From positions 1-55,403 of the forward strand of contig JASBUF010000079.1 in the NCBI GenBank assembly GCA_030148085.1: 55,403 nucleotides of DNA. The letters run 5' to 3'. Both the position numbers and the translations under genes were made by a program. Below the pieces are notes generated by a model. It was not told where the DNA came from, did no database searches, and saw nothing but the letters and a program-made list of their open reading frames with translations. Source of the stretch: Methylophaga sp. (lineage in GTDB: Bacteria; Pseudomonadota; Gammaproteobacteria; Nitrosococcales; Methylophagaceae). Position 1 is the first letter of the stretch; each line of letters starts with the position of its first letter. This document shows, piece after piece, positions 1 to 8,028 of the stretch.

Positions 1-240
1 GCAATCAAGACATGGGAACCTGATGTTCTTCACGGACTCCCGATGAGTCCACCTGCTGAACCCCTGTTCAGCCGAATTCTATTTCTTCGCCGGGCGCCGC
101 ATCGACCTCGTTGGAGGGAGCGACGCATTGTTTAGGTCTTCGTGGTAAAAAGTCGGTATACTGACCTCATTTTACGCACGGACCAACGTTCGAATATAAC
201 AGCCTATCGCCATCTCAGCAACTTCAAAATTTCCCGAATT
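1..240 (-). promoter_or_regulatory. Probable structured 5' leader and promoter region of a leftward gene (likely rne)
   Basis: No convincing ORF lies in the first 240 bases. Three short inverted repeats follow one another: 56-71 (stem CTGAAC/GTTCAG, 4-base loop), 34-50 (GGACTC/GAGTCC, 5-base loop) and 16-28 (GAAC/GTTC). In many gammaproteobacteria rluC is divergent from rne, and rne mRNAs carry long structured leaders through which RNase E controls its own message. The position beside rluC-HAD-sppA therefore suggests the 5' leader of rne, whose coding part would lie left of the window. An AT-rich stretch around 145-200 could hold the divergent promoters. The repeats are seen; the identity is inferred. 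Confidence 0.45.
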
Positions 241-241
241 T

Positions 242-1198
242 ATGCAAGGCCATCAAGCGCAATCGCAAAAAGTCCAATTCATCGAAATCACCACGCATCA
301 GGCGGGGCAGCGTATCGACAATTTTCTGCTCAGTCTGGAAAAAGGCGTGCCCAAAAGCCGGATCTACCGGGCGCTGCGCAAAGGTGAAGTCCGTGTCAAC
401 AAAGGTCGCATCAAACAAACCTATAAATTGCAGGCTGGTGATGTGGTGCGTGTCCCCCCGTTACGGGTGGCCGAAAACACAACACCGACACAGGTGAATG
501 AGTCGCTTAAGCAGGAACTGCTGAACGCCATTATTTTTGAAGATGAGGCCATGTTGGTTCTCAACAAACCAGCTGGACTCGCCGTGCATGCTGGCAGTCA
601 GATTCAACTTGGCATTATAGAAGCTCTGCGTATCATTAAACAGGACTTACCATTCCTGGAGTTGGTACACCGTTTGGATCGTGATACCTCCGGCTGTCTG
701 CTACTGGCCAAGAGCCGTGACAGTCTGCTGCATCTACAGCAACAAATGCTCACTGACGGTATCGATAAACGTTACCTGACCCTGCTCAAAGGTACTATGA
801 GCAGCAAAGAACAACTCGTTGAGCAGCCACTGCAGAAAAATACCCTGTCATCCGGCGAACGCATGGTACGTGTCGATCCGGAAGGTAAAAAATCCAAGAC
901 CTTATTTATCCAACAGCAATCCTCGGATATCGCTCAACTGACAGAGGTCAAATTGTTTACAGGCCGTACGCACCAGATTCGGGTGCATGCAGCCTGGACG
1001 GGGCATCCGGTAGCTGGTGATGATAAATACGGTGACCGCGAGTTTAATAAAACCATAAAGAATTTCGGTCTGAAACGCTTATTTCTGCATGCCTGGCGCT
1101 TAACCATTGTGCACCCGCTAAGCGGTGAGACCTTAGCGCTGGAAGCACCACTACCGGCCTCGCTGAACGACGTTATTCAAAAACTGCCACACTCATGA
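242..1198 (+). CDS. rluC: 23S rRNA pseudouridine synthase RluC
   Basis: Encodes 318 residues, the usual size of RluC, which makes pseudouridines at positions 955, 2504 and 2580 of 23S rRNA in E. coli. An N-terminal S4 RNA-binding domain covers about residues 20-80. The RluA-type catalytic signature HRLDRDTSG is at 143-151, with D146 the expected catalytic aspartate, and the later GRTHQIRVH motif is present. The start is the only reasonable ATG before the S4 domain; no strong ribosome site precedes it. It overlaps the HAD gene by four bases (ATGA), so the two are probably translationally coupled. RluC rather than RluD is chosen from gene order (HAD phosphatase and sppA follow) as well as from length. 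Confidence 0.93.
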   Translation: MQGHQAQSQKVQFIEITTHQAGQRIDNFLLSLEKGVPKSRIYRALRKGEVRVNKGRIKQTYKLQAGDVVRVPPLRVAENTTPTQVNESLKQELLNAIIFEDEAMLVLNKPAGLAVHAGSQIQLGIIEALRIIKQDLPFLELVHRLDRDTSGCLLLAKSRDSLLHLQQQMLTDGIDKRYLTLLKGTMSSKEQLVEQPLQKNTLSSGERMVRVDPEGKKSKTLFIQQQSSDIAQLTEVKLFTGRTHQIRVHAAWTGHPVAGDDKYGDREFNKTIKNFGLKRLFLHAWRLTIVHPLSGETLALEAPLPASLNDVIQKLPHS

Positions 1199-1857
1199 AG
1201 CAATACCAACTCATTGTGTTTGACTGGGATGGCACCTTAATGGACTCCACCGGTCACATCGTCAGTTGTATGCGTCAGGCCATCAACAAGCTGGAATTAG
1301 CACCACTTGCAGATGAGACCATCAGCCATATTATCGGACTGGGTCTGCATGAAGCCGTACAAACCCTCTACCCCGCTGGCAACGCAGCGCTCTGGTCCAG
1401 CCTGGCTGATTGCTACCGCCAGACCTGGCTCAGCAGTCCGGAAGAAACCCCACTTTTTGATAATGCCCGTGACTTACTCAACAGCTTAGCCGAGCAGGAT
1501 ATTCTGCTTGGCGTGGCGACAGGTAAAAGTCGCCGTGGTCTGGACAAGGTGCTGAAAGCCACCGGCTTGGGTGACATGTTCGTGGCTACCCGTTGCGCCG
1601 ACGAATGTCATTCCAAGCCACACCCGCAAATGCTGATGGAACTGATGGACTACACCGGCACTACAGCTAGTGAGACCATCATGGTCGGTGATACCGAATT
1701 TGACCTGCTAATGGCGAAAAATGCCGGCGCCCATGGGCTGGGCATCACCCACGGCGCTCATGATGAAGCCAAGCTTGCGGCCTGTGAGCCGCAGGCCATC
1801 GTGCATGACCTCTTTCAGGTGCAGCACTGGTTGACTCATTCCGCCAACAAGTTTTGA
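1195..1857 (+). CDS. HAD-superfamily phosphatase (phosphoglycolate phosphatase-like)
   Basis: 220 residues. Motif I FDWDGT (nucleophile D10, acid D12), a central threonine motif around VATGKS, and motif IV VGDTEFDLLMA are all present, so an active Mg-dependent phosphohydrolase is expected. An alpha-helical cap lies between motifs I and II (subclass I). The family contains phosphoglycolate phosphatase (Gph) and pyrophosphatase PpaX. The same gene sits between rluC and sppA in Pseudomonas and relatives, where its substrate is not settled, so no symbol is given. The start overlaps the rluC stop, indicating an operon. Confidence 0.85.
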   Translation: MKQYQLIVFDWDGTLMDSTGHIVSCMRQAINKLELAPLADETISHIIGLGLHEAVQTLYPAGNAALWSSLADCYRQTWLSSPEETPLFDNARDLLNSLAEQDILLGVATGKSRRGLDKVLKATGLGDMFVATRCADECHSKPHPQMLMELMDYTGTTASETIMVGDTEFDLLMAKNAGAHGLGITHGAHDEAKLAACEPQAIVHDLFQVQHWLTHSANKF

Positions 1858-1894
1858 TATGATGTAATCTTTTTTCTATTCAGGGCTGAATACC

Positions 1895-2878
1895 ATGGCG
1901 ACATTTGGCGACTTCCCGCCGGAAAGCGGTAGTAATAATGCACAATCCCAGTCGAATGACTCACAGTGGGAACGTAATCTGTTAAAAGACCTCGCCTTTG
2001 CCGCTATTAAAGAACAACGTGCCAAACGTCGTTGGGGCCTGGTATTCAAGCTGTTTATCCTGCTCTACCTGGTTGCCTTTCTGATGCTGGCCTACTCACC
2101 GGGCAAACTGAGCACCGCAAGCGAGGCCCATACCGCTTTGGTCGATATTAGTGGTGTGATTGCAGCCGACGCCGATGCCAATGCTGATGCCCTGATTACC
2201 GGTATCCGTGACGCCTTTGAGAGTAAAACGGCCAAAGGCCTGATTTTGCGTCTCAATACCCCCGGTGGCAGCCCTGTTCAGTCCGGGCTGGTCAATGACG
2301 AGATTCACCGGCTGCGTGCTCAGCGCCCGGACTTTCCGGTCTATGCTGTGGTGCAGGATGTATGTGCTTCCGGTGGTTACTACATCGCTGTTGCCGCTGA
2401 TGAAATTTATGCTGACAAGGCCAGCATCGTCGGCTCAATCGGTGTTCGTATGGACAGTTTTGGTCTCACCGGTCTGATTGATAAACTTGGCGTCGAACGC
2501 CGCTCTCTGACTGCTGGTGAAAATAAGGCCTTCCTTGATCCGTTCCTGCCGATGAAAGACAAAGACATCGAACACGCCCAGCACATGCTCGATACCATTC
2601 ACCAGCAGTTTATTACGGTGGTCAAAGAAGGTCGTGGCGATCGTTTAAAAGATGATAAACAATTGTTTTCTGGTTTATTCTGGTCTGGTGAGCAAGCCAT
2701 AGAACTTGGTCTTATCGACGGCCTGGCCGGCAGCGGTAAGGTAGCCAGAGAACTCATTGGTGCCGAAGACATTATCGATTACACCCCGCGTCCTAACTAT
2801 TTGGATCAATTTGCTGGAAAACTGGGCGCATCCATTGCTACTCTTGTGACCGGGAAAACTAATTGGAGCCTGCAATGA
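1895..2878 (+). CDS. sppA: Membrane-anchored signal peptide peptidase SppA (S49 family)
   Basis: 327 residues, the short form of SppA with one protease domain, unlike the duplicated 618-residue E. coli enzyme. A hydrophilic N-terminal tail is followed by one membrane segment at about 48-67, so the protease domain is expected in the periplasm. The Ser/Lys dyad can be proposed as S159 in VCASGGYY and K211 in TAGENK, the spacing seen in short SppA enzymes. The ClpP-like GSIG motif is also present. The family digests released signal peptides and membrane fragments. The stop overlaps the start of a small ORF (ATGA), which links sppA to the next two genes. Confidence 0.9.
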   Translation: MATFGDFPPESGSNNAQSQSNDSQWERNLLKDLAFAAIKEQRAKRRWGLVFKLFILLYLVAFLMLAYSPGKLSTASEAHTALVDISGVIAADADANADALITGIRDAFESKTAKGLILRLNTPGGSPVQSGLVNDEIHRLRAQRPDFPVYAVVQDVCASGGYYIAVAADEIYADKASIVGSIGVRMDSFGLTGLIDKLGVERRSLTAGENKAFLDPFLPMKDKDIEHAQHMLDTIHQQFITVVKEGRGDRLKDDKQLFSGLFWSGEQAIELGLIDGLAGSGKVARELIGAEDIIDYTPRPNYLDQFAGKLGASIATLVTGKTNWSLQ

Positions 2879-3015
2879 GCCAGCCAGCGTTGACCGAGGC
2901 AGAAATCAAGGAAAGAGAAGAACGGTTTCGCTACACAGACAGAACTCACCCCCTAATTCAGGTTCTGTTCAAACTGAAGTTACCCGAAAACCTGCCTGTG
3001 GGGCCAGAACAATGA
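2875..3015 (+). CDS. Small ORF of 46 codons, translationally coupled between sppA and the HDOD gene
   Basis: Reading from the ATG that overlaps the sppA stop gives an uninterrupted 46-residue frame that ends in TGA overlapping the ATG of the next gene. Both junctions are ATGA overlaps, the pattern expected of a real gene in a coupled operon. The product is highly charged at its N-terminal half (many Glu, Arg, Lys), has a central THPLIQVLF segment and no membrane segment or signal. I do not recognise a family. If it were not translated, the HDOD gene would need its own initiation site, and no strong ribosome site is seen there. Confidence 0.6.
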   Translation: MSQPALTEAEIKEREERFRYTDRTHPLIQVLFKLKLPENLPVGPEQ

Positions 3016-3857
3016 GTCTGACACCACAAGCTTTGGTCAATAAATCGCTGGAACTCGTCTCGCCGCCCAGTACCTTCATACAACTGAATGAACTGATTCA
3101 GGATCCGAACAGCGCCATTGATGACATCAGCGCAGTCATCAATACTGACCCCGCTTTAGCCACCCGGCTGCTACGTATTGTGAACAGCCCGTTTTATGGC
3201 TTCCCGTCACAGATCAACACCATTTCCCGCGCCATCACCATCGTAGGAACTCGGGAGTTAACCCACCTGGTACTGGCTACCTCTGTTATGAATGCATTCA
3301 GAGGCATCCCCTCTACACTGATTGATCTGGATGAATTCTGGCGTCACAGTTTTGCCAGCGCCATCACCGCTAAGTTGCTGGCGGAAGAATGCGGCCAGAG
3401 TGCCAGCGAGCGTTTTTTTATTGCTGGTTTACTGCATAATATTGGCAGTCTGGTGCTTTATCAGTCTATGCCTGAACTGGCGGGCGAAGCGATTCGCAGC
3501 GCCGAGTTTGGTCACGAAGTGCTGTTCAAAGCAGAACAGCGTGTTATCGGGTTTGACCATGCCGAAGTCGGCTATGCCCTGGCCAGAGCCTGGCATCTGC
3601 CGCACTCTCTGCAAGAAGTCACCCGCTATCATCACCGCCCTGCTGAGGCCGAAGACTTTCCGCTGGACGTCGCCATCGTCCATGTGGCTGACGTTCTGGT
3701 CTCTGCTGTGCCATTTGGCCATAGCGGTGATAACCATGTGCCGCCACTGGATCCGGCAGCCTGGGAATTACTGGGACTCAATGAGTTACAAATTCCTTTT
3801 CTGTTACAACAGGTGAACGAACAAATCGGCCGCCTGAGTTCTGCGATGCTGACGTAG
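3012..3857 (+). CDS. HDOD domain protein
   Basis: 281 residues with one HDOD domain at about 15-215. This is a domain related to HD-GYP and HD phosphohydrolases, found in bacterial signalling proteins. The position equivalent to the metal-binding His-Asp pair reads LLHNIG (H142-N143), so the aspartate is missing; HDOD proteins often lack catalytic residues and are thought to act by binding partners. No receiver, GGDEF or EAL domain is attached. The start codon overlaps the small upstream ORF. Family members affect motility, cyclic-di-GMP signalling or stress responses in various bacteria; the role here cannot be read from the sequence. Confidence 0.85.
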   Translation: MSLTPQALVNKSLELVSPPSTFIQLNELIQDPNSAIDDISAVINTDPALATRLLRIVNSPFYGFPSQINTISRAITIVGTRELTHLVLATSVMNAFRGIPSTLIDLDEFWRHSFASAITAKLLAEECGQSASERFFIAGLLHNIGSLVLYQSMPELAGEAIRSAEFGHEVLFKAEQRVIGFDHAEVGYALARAWHLPHSLQEVTRYHHRPAEAEDFPLDVAIVHVADVLVSAVPFGHSGDNHVPPLDPAAWELLGLNELQIPFLLQQVNEQIGRLSSAMLT

Positions 3858-3903
3858 GACGATTCTTAACGTTAACGATGAAATAAATATTAAGAGGCTA
3901 ATA

Positions 3904-4551
3904 ATGAGAACGGTTCTCCTCGGTGCCCCAGGCTCCGGTAAAGGCACCCAAGGTGTCGTGTTATCCAACAAATTCAATATCCCTCAGATCTCAACCGGTG
4001 ATCTGCTGCGTGCCGCTGTCAAAGCAGGCACTGAACTGGGCAAGAAAGCGAAAAGCGCGATGGATGCCGGCGCGCTGGTTTCGGACGATATCGTTATCGG
4101 TCTGATCCGTGAACGTCTTTCAGAAGATGACGCTCAGAATGGTTATATTCTGGACGGTTTCCCACGCAATATTCCTCAGGCAGAAGCGCTCGATGCGATG
4201 CTGGAGCAACTGGGTCAGCCTCTGCAAGGTGTGGTTTTGCTGGATGTGCCGTTTGAAGAACTGATGCAACGTCTGACTGGCCGTCGTACCTGTAAGGACT
4301 GCGGTGCCATCTACAATATCTACCTGTCCCCACCGAAAAACGAAGGTCACTGTGATCGTTGCGGCGGCGAATTATTCCAGCGTGAAGACGATAACGAAGA
4401 AACCATCGGTAACCGTCTGAAAGTCTATGAAGATCAGACCGCGCCACTGATCGGTTTTTACCAAAACCAAAACAAACTGCACAGCATCGCCGGTACCGGT
4501 GATATCGACGACATCACCAACAAAGTTGGTGCGGTATTCGACAAAATCTAA
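3904..4551 (+). CDS. adk: Adenylate kinase with a four-cysteine LID
   Basis: 215 residues. Catalyses ATP + AMP = 2 ADP in the cytoplasm. The P-loop GAPGSGKGTQ is at 7-16, the DGFPR motif at 84-88 and a long-form LID at about 122-160. The LID carries Cys130, Cys133, Cys150 and Cys153 in a CxxC...CxxC arrangement, the zinc-binding type common in Gram-positive enzymes. The E. coli enzyme instead has His/Ser/Asp/Thr there. A good ribosome site (AAGAGG) precedes the ATG. It is followed directly by a terminator-like hairpin, so adk probably ends a transcript. Confidence 0.96.
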   Translation: MRTVLLGAPGSGKGTQGVVLSNKFNIPQISTGDLLRAAVKAGTELGKKAKSAMDAGALVSDDIVIGLIRERLSEDDAQNGYILDGFPRNIPQAEALDAMLEQLGQPLQGVVLLDVPFEELMQRLTGRRTCKDCGAIYNIYLSPPKNEGHCDRCGGELFQREDDNEETIGNRLKVYEDQTAPLIGFYQNQNKLHSIAGTGDIDDITNKVGAVFDKI

Positions 4552-4564
4552 GTTCACTTAAAAA

Positions 4565-4596
4565 CCGGCCCTGTCTTTTCAGGGCCGGCATTATTC
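4565..4596 (+). terminator. Terminator-like hairpin after adk
   Basis: A perfect 9-bp stem (CCGGCCCTG/CAGGGCCGG) with a 6-base loop lies 14 bases after the adk stop. The following tract (CATTATTCTG) is only moderately T-rich, so termination may be partial. The next gene starts 12 bases after the stem, so read-through could supply its mRNA. Confidence 0.6.
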
Positions 4597-4600
4597 TGTA

Positions 4601-5458
4601 ATGGCCACTATTCTCGCCATCGGCATCGCCACTATCGATATCATCAATCATGTCAGCCAGTTCCCGGCTGAAGATGATGAAGTTCGTGCCATTTCACAAT
4701 TCATTACCCGCGGTGGCAATGCCACCAACACACTGGTCGTATTAAGCCAGCTCGGTCATCGTTGTCACTGGAGTGGCGTATTAATTGATGAACCAGACAG
4801 TCTGGTGGTGAAGAAAGACCTTGACCAACACCAGATAGACTATTCTTCTTGTCTGCGCCTGAACACAGGCAAAATGCCAACCTCTTACATTACCCTGAAT
4901 GAGGCCAATGCCAGTCGCACCATCGTGCACCACCGCGACTGTCCTGAACTGCCCTTTGCCCACTTCAAGCACCTCGATATCGCTACTTTTGACTGGATTC
5001 ATTTCGAAGGTCGTAATGTTGAAGAGCTGGAGAAAATGCTGCATTGGCTGCGCCAGCATCATCCCGATATCCCCTGCTCGCTGGAGGTCGAAAAACAACG
5101 CACCGGCATTGAAGCCCTGTTTCATCTGGTCGATGTGCTGATGTTCTCTCGTCCTTATGCCAAATCGCAGGGGTTTGAAAATGCGGCAGATTTTCTACAA
5201 GCCCAGACAGCCCCCGGCCTGATGAGCTGTACTTGGGGAGAACAAGGTGCCTGGCTGCACAACGGCAAAGAGATCATTCACAGCCCGGCATTTCCCCCTG
5301 AGAGGGTGGTCGATACCTTAGGCGCCGGTGATACCTTTAATGCCGGCCTGATTTCAGCCCTGGTTAATAAAGATTCTCCTGAGCAGGCATTGCATTCCGC
5401 CTGTCAGCTTGCCGGACAAAAATGTGGGCAATTCGGTTTTGACAATTTAAGCAGCTAA
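4601..5458 (+). CDS. PfkB-family sugar kinase (ketohexokinase-like)
   Basis: 285 residues, a ribokinase/PfkB fold carbohydrate kinase. The N-terminal GG..N substrate motif (RGGNATN, about 37-43) and the C-terminal signature GAGDTFNAG (241-249) with catalytic base D244 are intact. The overall pattern, including the start ILAIGIATID and the central FEGRN, resembles ketohexokinase-like members more than ribokinase or 1-phosphofructokinase. The substrate is probably a ketose or related sugar, but this cannot be fixed from sequence. It is separated from the Rieske gene by two bases, suggesting co-transcription. Confidence 0.8.
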   Translation: MATILAIGIATIDIINHVSQFPAEDDEVRAISQFITRGGNATNTLVVLSQLGHRCHWSGVLIDEPDSLVVKKDLDQHQIDYSSCLRLNTGKMPTSYITLNEANASRTIVHHRDCPELPFAHFKHLDIATFDWIHFEGRNVEELEKMLHWLRQHHPDIPCSLEVEKQRTGIEALFHLVDVLMFSRPYAKSQGFENAADFLQAQTAPGLMSCTWGEQGAWLHNGKEIIHSPAFPPERVVDTLGAGDTFNAGLISALVNKDSPEQALHSACQLAGQKCGQFGFDNLSS

Positions 5459-5460
5459 CA

Positions 5461-5832
5461 ATGACTAAGATTTATCTGTGCGAAACGAACGAGATTGAGG
5501 AATACCAGACCAAGGGGTTTACCATCGAGATTGGAGATGACTCGTTGGACTTCTTTCTGCTCAAACTGGATGGGCAAATCCGCGCTTTTCTCAACTTCTG
5601 CCCACACTTGGGCATTCCGCTGAACTGGCAGCCGGATGAGTTTATGTCACTGGAAGGCACCCATATCCAATGCTCGACCCATGGTGCTTTATTTCAACTG
5701 GAAGATGGCTACTGCTTTTCCGGCCCTTGTCGCGGTGAAAGCCTGACCCCGCTAAACCTAGAAATCGAAGAGGATAATAAAGTCTACTTGGTCTCCACCG
5801 AAGACGCAGATAAACAGTCCGATACCGCCTGA
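5461..5832 (+). CDS. Small Rieske [2Fe-2S] protein
   Basis: 123 residues consisting of a single Rieske domain. The two cluster-binding motifs are CPHLG (C47, H49) and CSTHG (C71, H74), matching C-x-H...C-x2-H. No membrane segment or signal is present, so a soluble ferredoxin-like electron carrier is likely. The neighbours (a sugar kinase upstream, tmcA convergent) do not reveal an oxygenase partner. The last 49 bases overlap the 3' end of tmcA on the other strand, so the C-terminal tail of each protein shares DNA with the other. Confidence 0.85.
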   Translation: MTKIYLCETNEIEEYQTKGFTIEIGDDSLDFFLLKLDGQIRAFLNFCPHLGIPLNWQPDEFMSLEGTHIQCSTHGALFQLEDGYCFSGPCRGESLTPLNLEIEEDNKVYLVSTEDADKQSDTA

Positions 5833-7820
5833 CGCAACAATTTGATGGCTTCAGCACGGCCATGAAGCTCATGTAATGAGCACACCTCAGCCATCTCACG
5901 TTGCTGCAGGATCAGCATCACCAGTAACTGTTGCTGGCTCTGCGTTAACTGTCTGAATGACTCACTACTGAAAGTCATTGTCAGCCATTGCCACAAGGCG
6001 AACTGACTTGATTCCAGTGCCCGTTGCTTGTGGGCAAAGCTTTCTACCTGTCTCTGATCTTCAGCCGCTGTTTTTATTTGTGGCGTAGGAAGTGCCTGAG
6101 CGAGACTTAAGACCAGCTCCGCAGAAAGCTGTTTTAACTGCGCCAGGAGTAAAAAAGGCCAGGCCTGAGCAAATTGCTGTTGCCCACTTAACAGCATCTC
6201 TTCACCAGCTTCAGAGACCGGCTTAAACATCATCACGGCGATACTGCCAGTCACCTCGTCCCGGTGTTGACCTAGACGTAAAGGTGTATAGCCACTTTTT
6301 AGCCAAAAGTGGTTTACGGCCGTTTCCATCGCAAAGCTGGTGCCCAACAGATCATAATGGCCTTGCGCCTGTTGCCAGAGTTTATCCAGCAATAGCTGCC
6401 CCAGTCCCTGCCGCTGCAAGGCGGGATGTACAGCAATACGAATCACCCGCTGGTAACGGTACTGTCCGGCTTGCGGCAAACCGGCATGACTCAATAAAGA
6501 CTGGGGTAATAGCTGCCCTTTAAGGCGACGCTGGCCATCGAAGATTTGCTGTGCCAATTCATCATCAATAGGCGCTTCATCCACCAGCCAGGCACTGGCG
6601 ACGACATGACCCTCGTACCGCAAAACAGCGACAGCAACATCATCATGATCGAGTAGCATTTGCAGATCCGATGGCCGGGTTCGGTAGTGCGCCAACACCA
6701 TCAACCCAAACATTTCTCTCAGCTCATTTTCATCAGCGGTCAGTGATACTTGTGACATCACTTCAAACTGAATCTTATCCGTCGTAACAACGCCCAAGAC
6801 CTCATCAGAGCATGGCTCGGCATTCAGCAATAAAGCATCAAAACTGAACTGTTCCAGCTTATCGTCTACCGCCCAACGCACAGGTTGAGTCAACGACAGG
6901 CTGCGCCAGTCCGGTGTCAGTCTGTCCAGGGTCGCTTTGAAACGGATGGCAAAGCCGCGCCCAGTGCCTTCATAACCATGCAAGGTGGTGGCAAAGACCA
7001 TGCGTGAATAGGCTTGAAGCATCTGCTCAAGCAGCTGTGCCGGTATCGCAGCCGCCTCGTCGACGATCAATAAGTCGGCTTTGGGTAGTTGAGCCAATAA
7101 GGCATCAGTAGCAACAAATTGAATACTGGTCTGCTGCCAAGTGATGGCAAAGGCTGACTGCTCTGCCCCCTCCAACCCTGCTTTGGCATGTTTAAACAGA
7201 GTTTCACAATTTCTAATGCTCGGCGCAGTCACCAGGATCTGTTTTTTGCCCTGTTTGAGTAATTCGGCTGCGGCCATACCCAGCAAGGAGGATTTTCCCC
7301 GCCCTCGATCAGCATGGATCACCAAAGGCCGGCGACGATGTCCTTTGACGACATGTAACACAGCCTTAATGGCCTCAAGCTGCTCATCCGTTGCTTTAAT
7401 AGGATTAGGTGTTTGCGTTGAAGGAAAAGTGAGCTCAACAGTCTGCTGCTGACGTTGCTCAATAAACTGCACTGCAGAAGAACTATGAGCAAGTTGCAGA
7501 AAACGTTCTAACCAAAGAGTGGAGGCCGGCTTAGCAGGCAATAGCAGTAACAGGTAACCACCAGCTTGTAGACTGCCAATAAGACTGCCGAAGGCATTAG
7601 CAGAAAACGTGCTCTGTGCATCAAAGATAATCAGCTGATTATCGCGGCCGAGTTGCTGTAGAGCCTGTTTACTGCTGAGCGCAACCTCAGGCCGATCAGC
7701 ATCGTCTGATAGCCAGCAACGCTGAATCTCGTTAGCCTGCTGGTATGCATGTTGCGCCTGCTCAATCAGCCAGTCGTGCTCACCTTGCAGAATCAAACAC
7801 TGACGTTGCGGCAGGCTCAT
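5784..7820 (-). CDS. tmcA: tRNA(Met) cytidine acetyltransferase TmcA
   Basis: 678 residues. TmcA makes N4-acetylcytidine at the wobble base of elongator tRNA(Met), using acetyl-CoA and ATP or GTP. Domain order fits: an N-terminal DUF1726 region, an RNA-helicase-like ATPase with Walker A DRGRGKSS at 171-178 and Walker B LLIVDEAAAI, a GNAT acetyltransferase core around 390-530 (motif RQGLGQLLL), and a C-terminal tRNA-binding tail. It starts four bases after the slyX stop and is the last gene of metH-slyX-tmcA. The stop is placed inside the convergent Rieske gene. Confidence 0.92.
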   Translation of the reverse strand: MSLPQRQCLILQGEHDWLIEQAQHAYQQANEIQRCWLSDDADRPEVALSSKQALQQLGRDNQLIIFDAQSTFSANAFGSLIGSLQAGGYLLLLLPAKPASTLWLERFLQLAHSSSAVQFIEQRQQQTVELTFPSTQTPNPIKATDEQLEAIKAVLHVVKGHRRRPLVIHADRGRGKSSLLGMAAAELLKQGKKQILVTAPSIRNCETLFKHAKAGLEGAEQSAFAITWQQTSIQFVATDALLAQLPKADLLIVDEAAAIPAQLLEQMLQAYSRMVFATTLHGYEGTGRGFAIRFKATLDRLTPDWRSLSLTQPVRWAVDDKLEQFSFDALLLNAEPCSDEVLGVVTTDKIQFEVMSQVSLTADENELREMFGLMVLAHYRTRPSDLQMLLDHDDVAVAVLRYEGHVVASAWLVDEAPIDDELAQQIFDGQRRLKGQLLPQSLLSHAGLPQAGQYRYQRVIRIAVHPALQRQGLGQLLLDKLWQQAQGHYDLLGTSFAMETAVNHFWLKSGYTPLRLGQHRDEVTGSIAVMMFKPVSEAGEEMLLSGQQQFAQAWPFLLLAQLKQLSAELVLSLAQALPTPQIKTAAEDQRQVESFAHKQRALESSQFALWQWLTMTFSSESFRQLTQSQQQLLVMLILQQREMAEVCSLHELHGRAEAIKLLRQAVSDCLSASSVETK

Positions 7821-7824
7821 GGTT

Positions 7825-8028
7825 TTAATAATGCGGTGGCGGGGGTTCGTCGCTCTGACGCATCATTTGGGTCTGATGCATGCTCTCAATCTGTGCTTTC
7901 AAGCCAGCAATCAGGGTTTCTAGGCGGTCGATCTGTTTCTGCTGATTGGTGACGACCTCATTCAGCTCGTCCAGCAGACTGTCCTGAAAAGCCAGACGCG
8001 TTTGCAGATCAACGATATCGTCATTCAT
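7825..8028 (-). CDS. slyX: SlyX family protein
   Basis: 67 residues, the normal size for SlyX. Almost all of it is a predicted coiled coil with regular heptads (residues about 3-45), followed by a polar tail ending in PPPPHY, the proline-rich tail typical of the family. The function of SlyX is unknown. The start codon overlaps the metH stop, indicating translational coupling. Confidence 0.85.
   Translation of the reverse strand: MNDDIVDLQTRLAFQDSLLDELNEVVTNQQKQIDRLETLIAGLKAQIESMHQTQMMRQSDEPPPPHY

Noticed and set aside
34-50. CGATGAGTCC reminded me of a hammerhead ribozyme core
   Set aside because: The required CUGAUGA core and a matching GAAA strand are absent; it is better explained as one of three simple hairpins.
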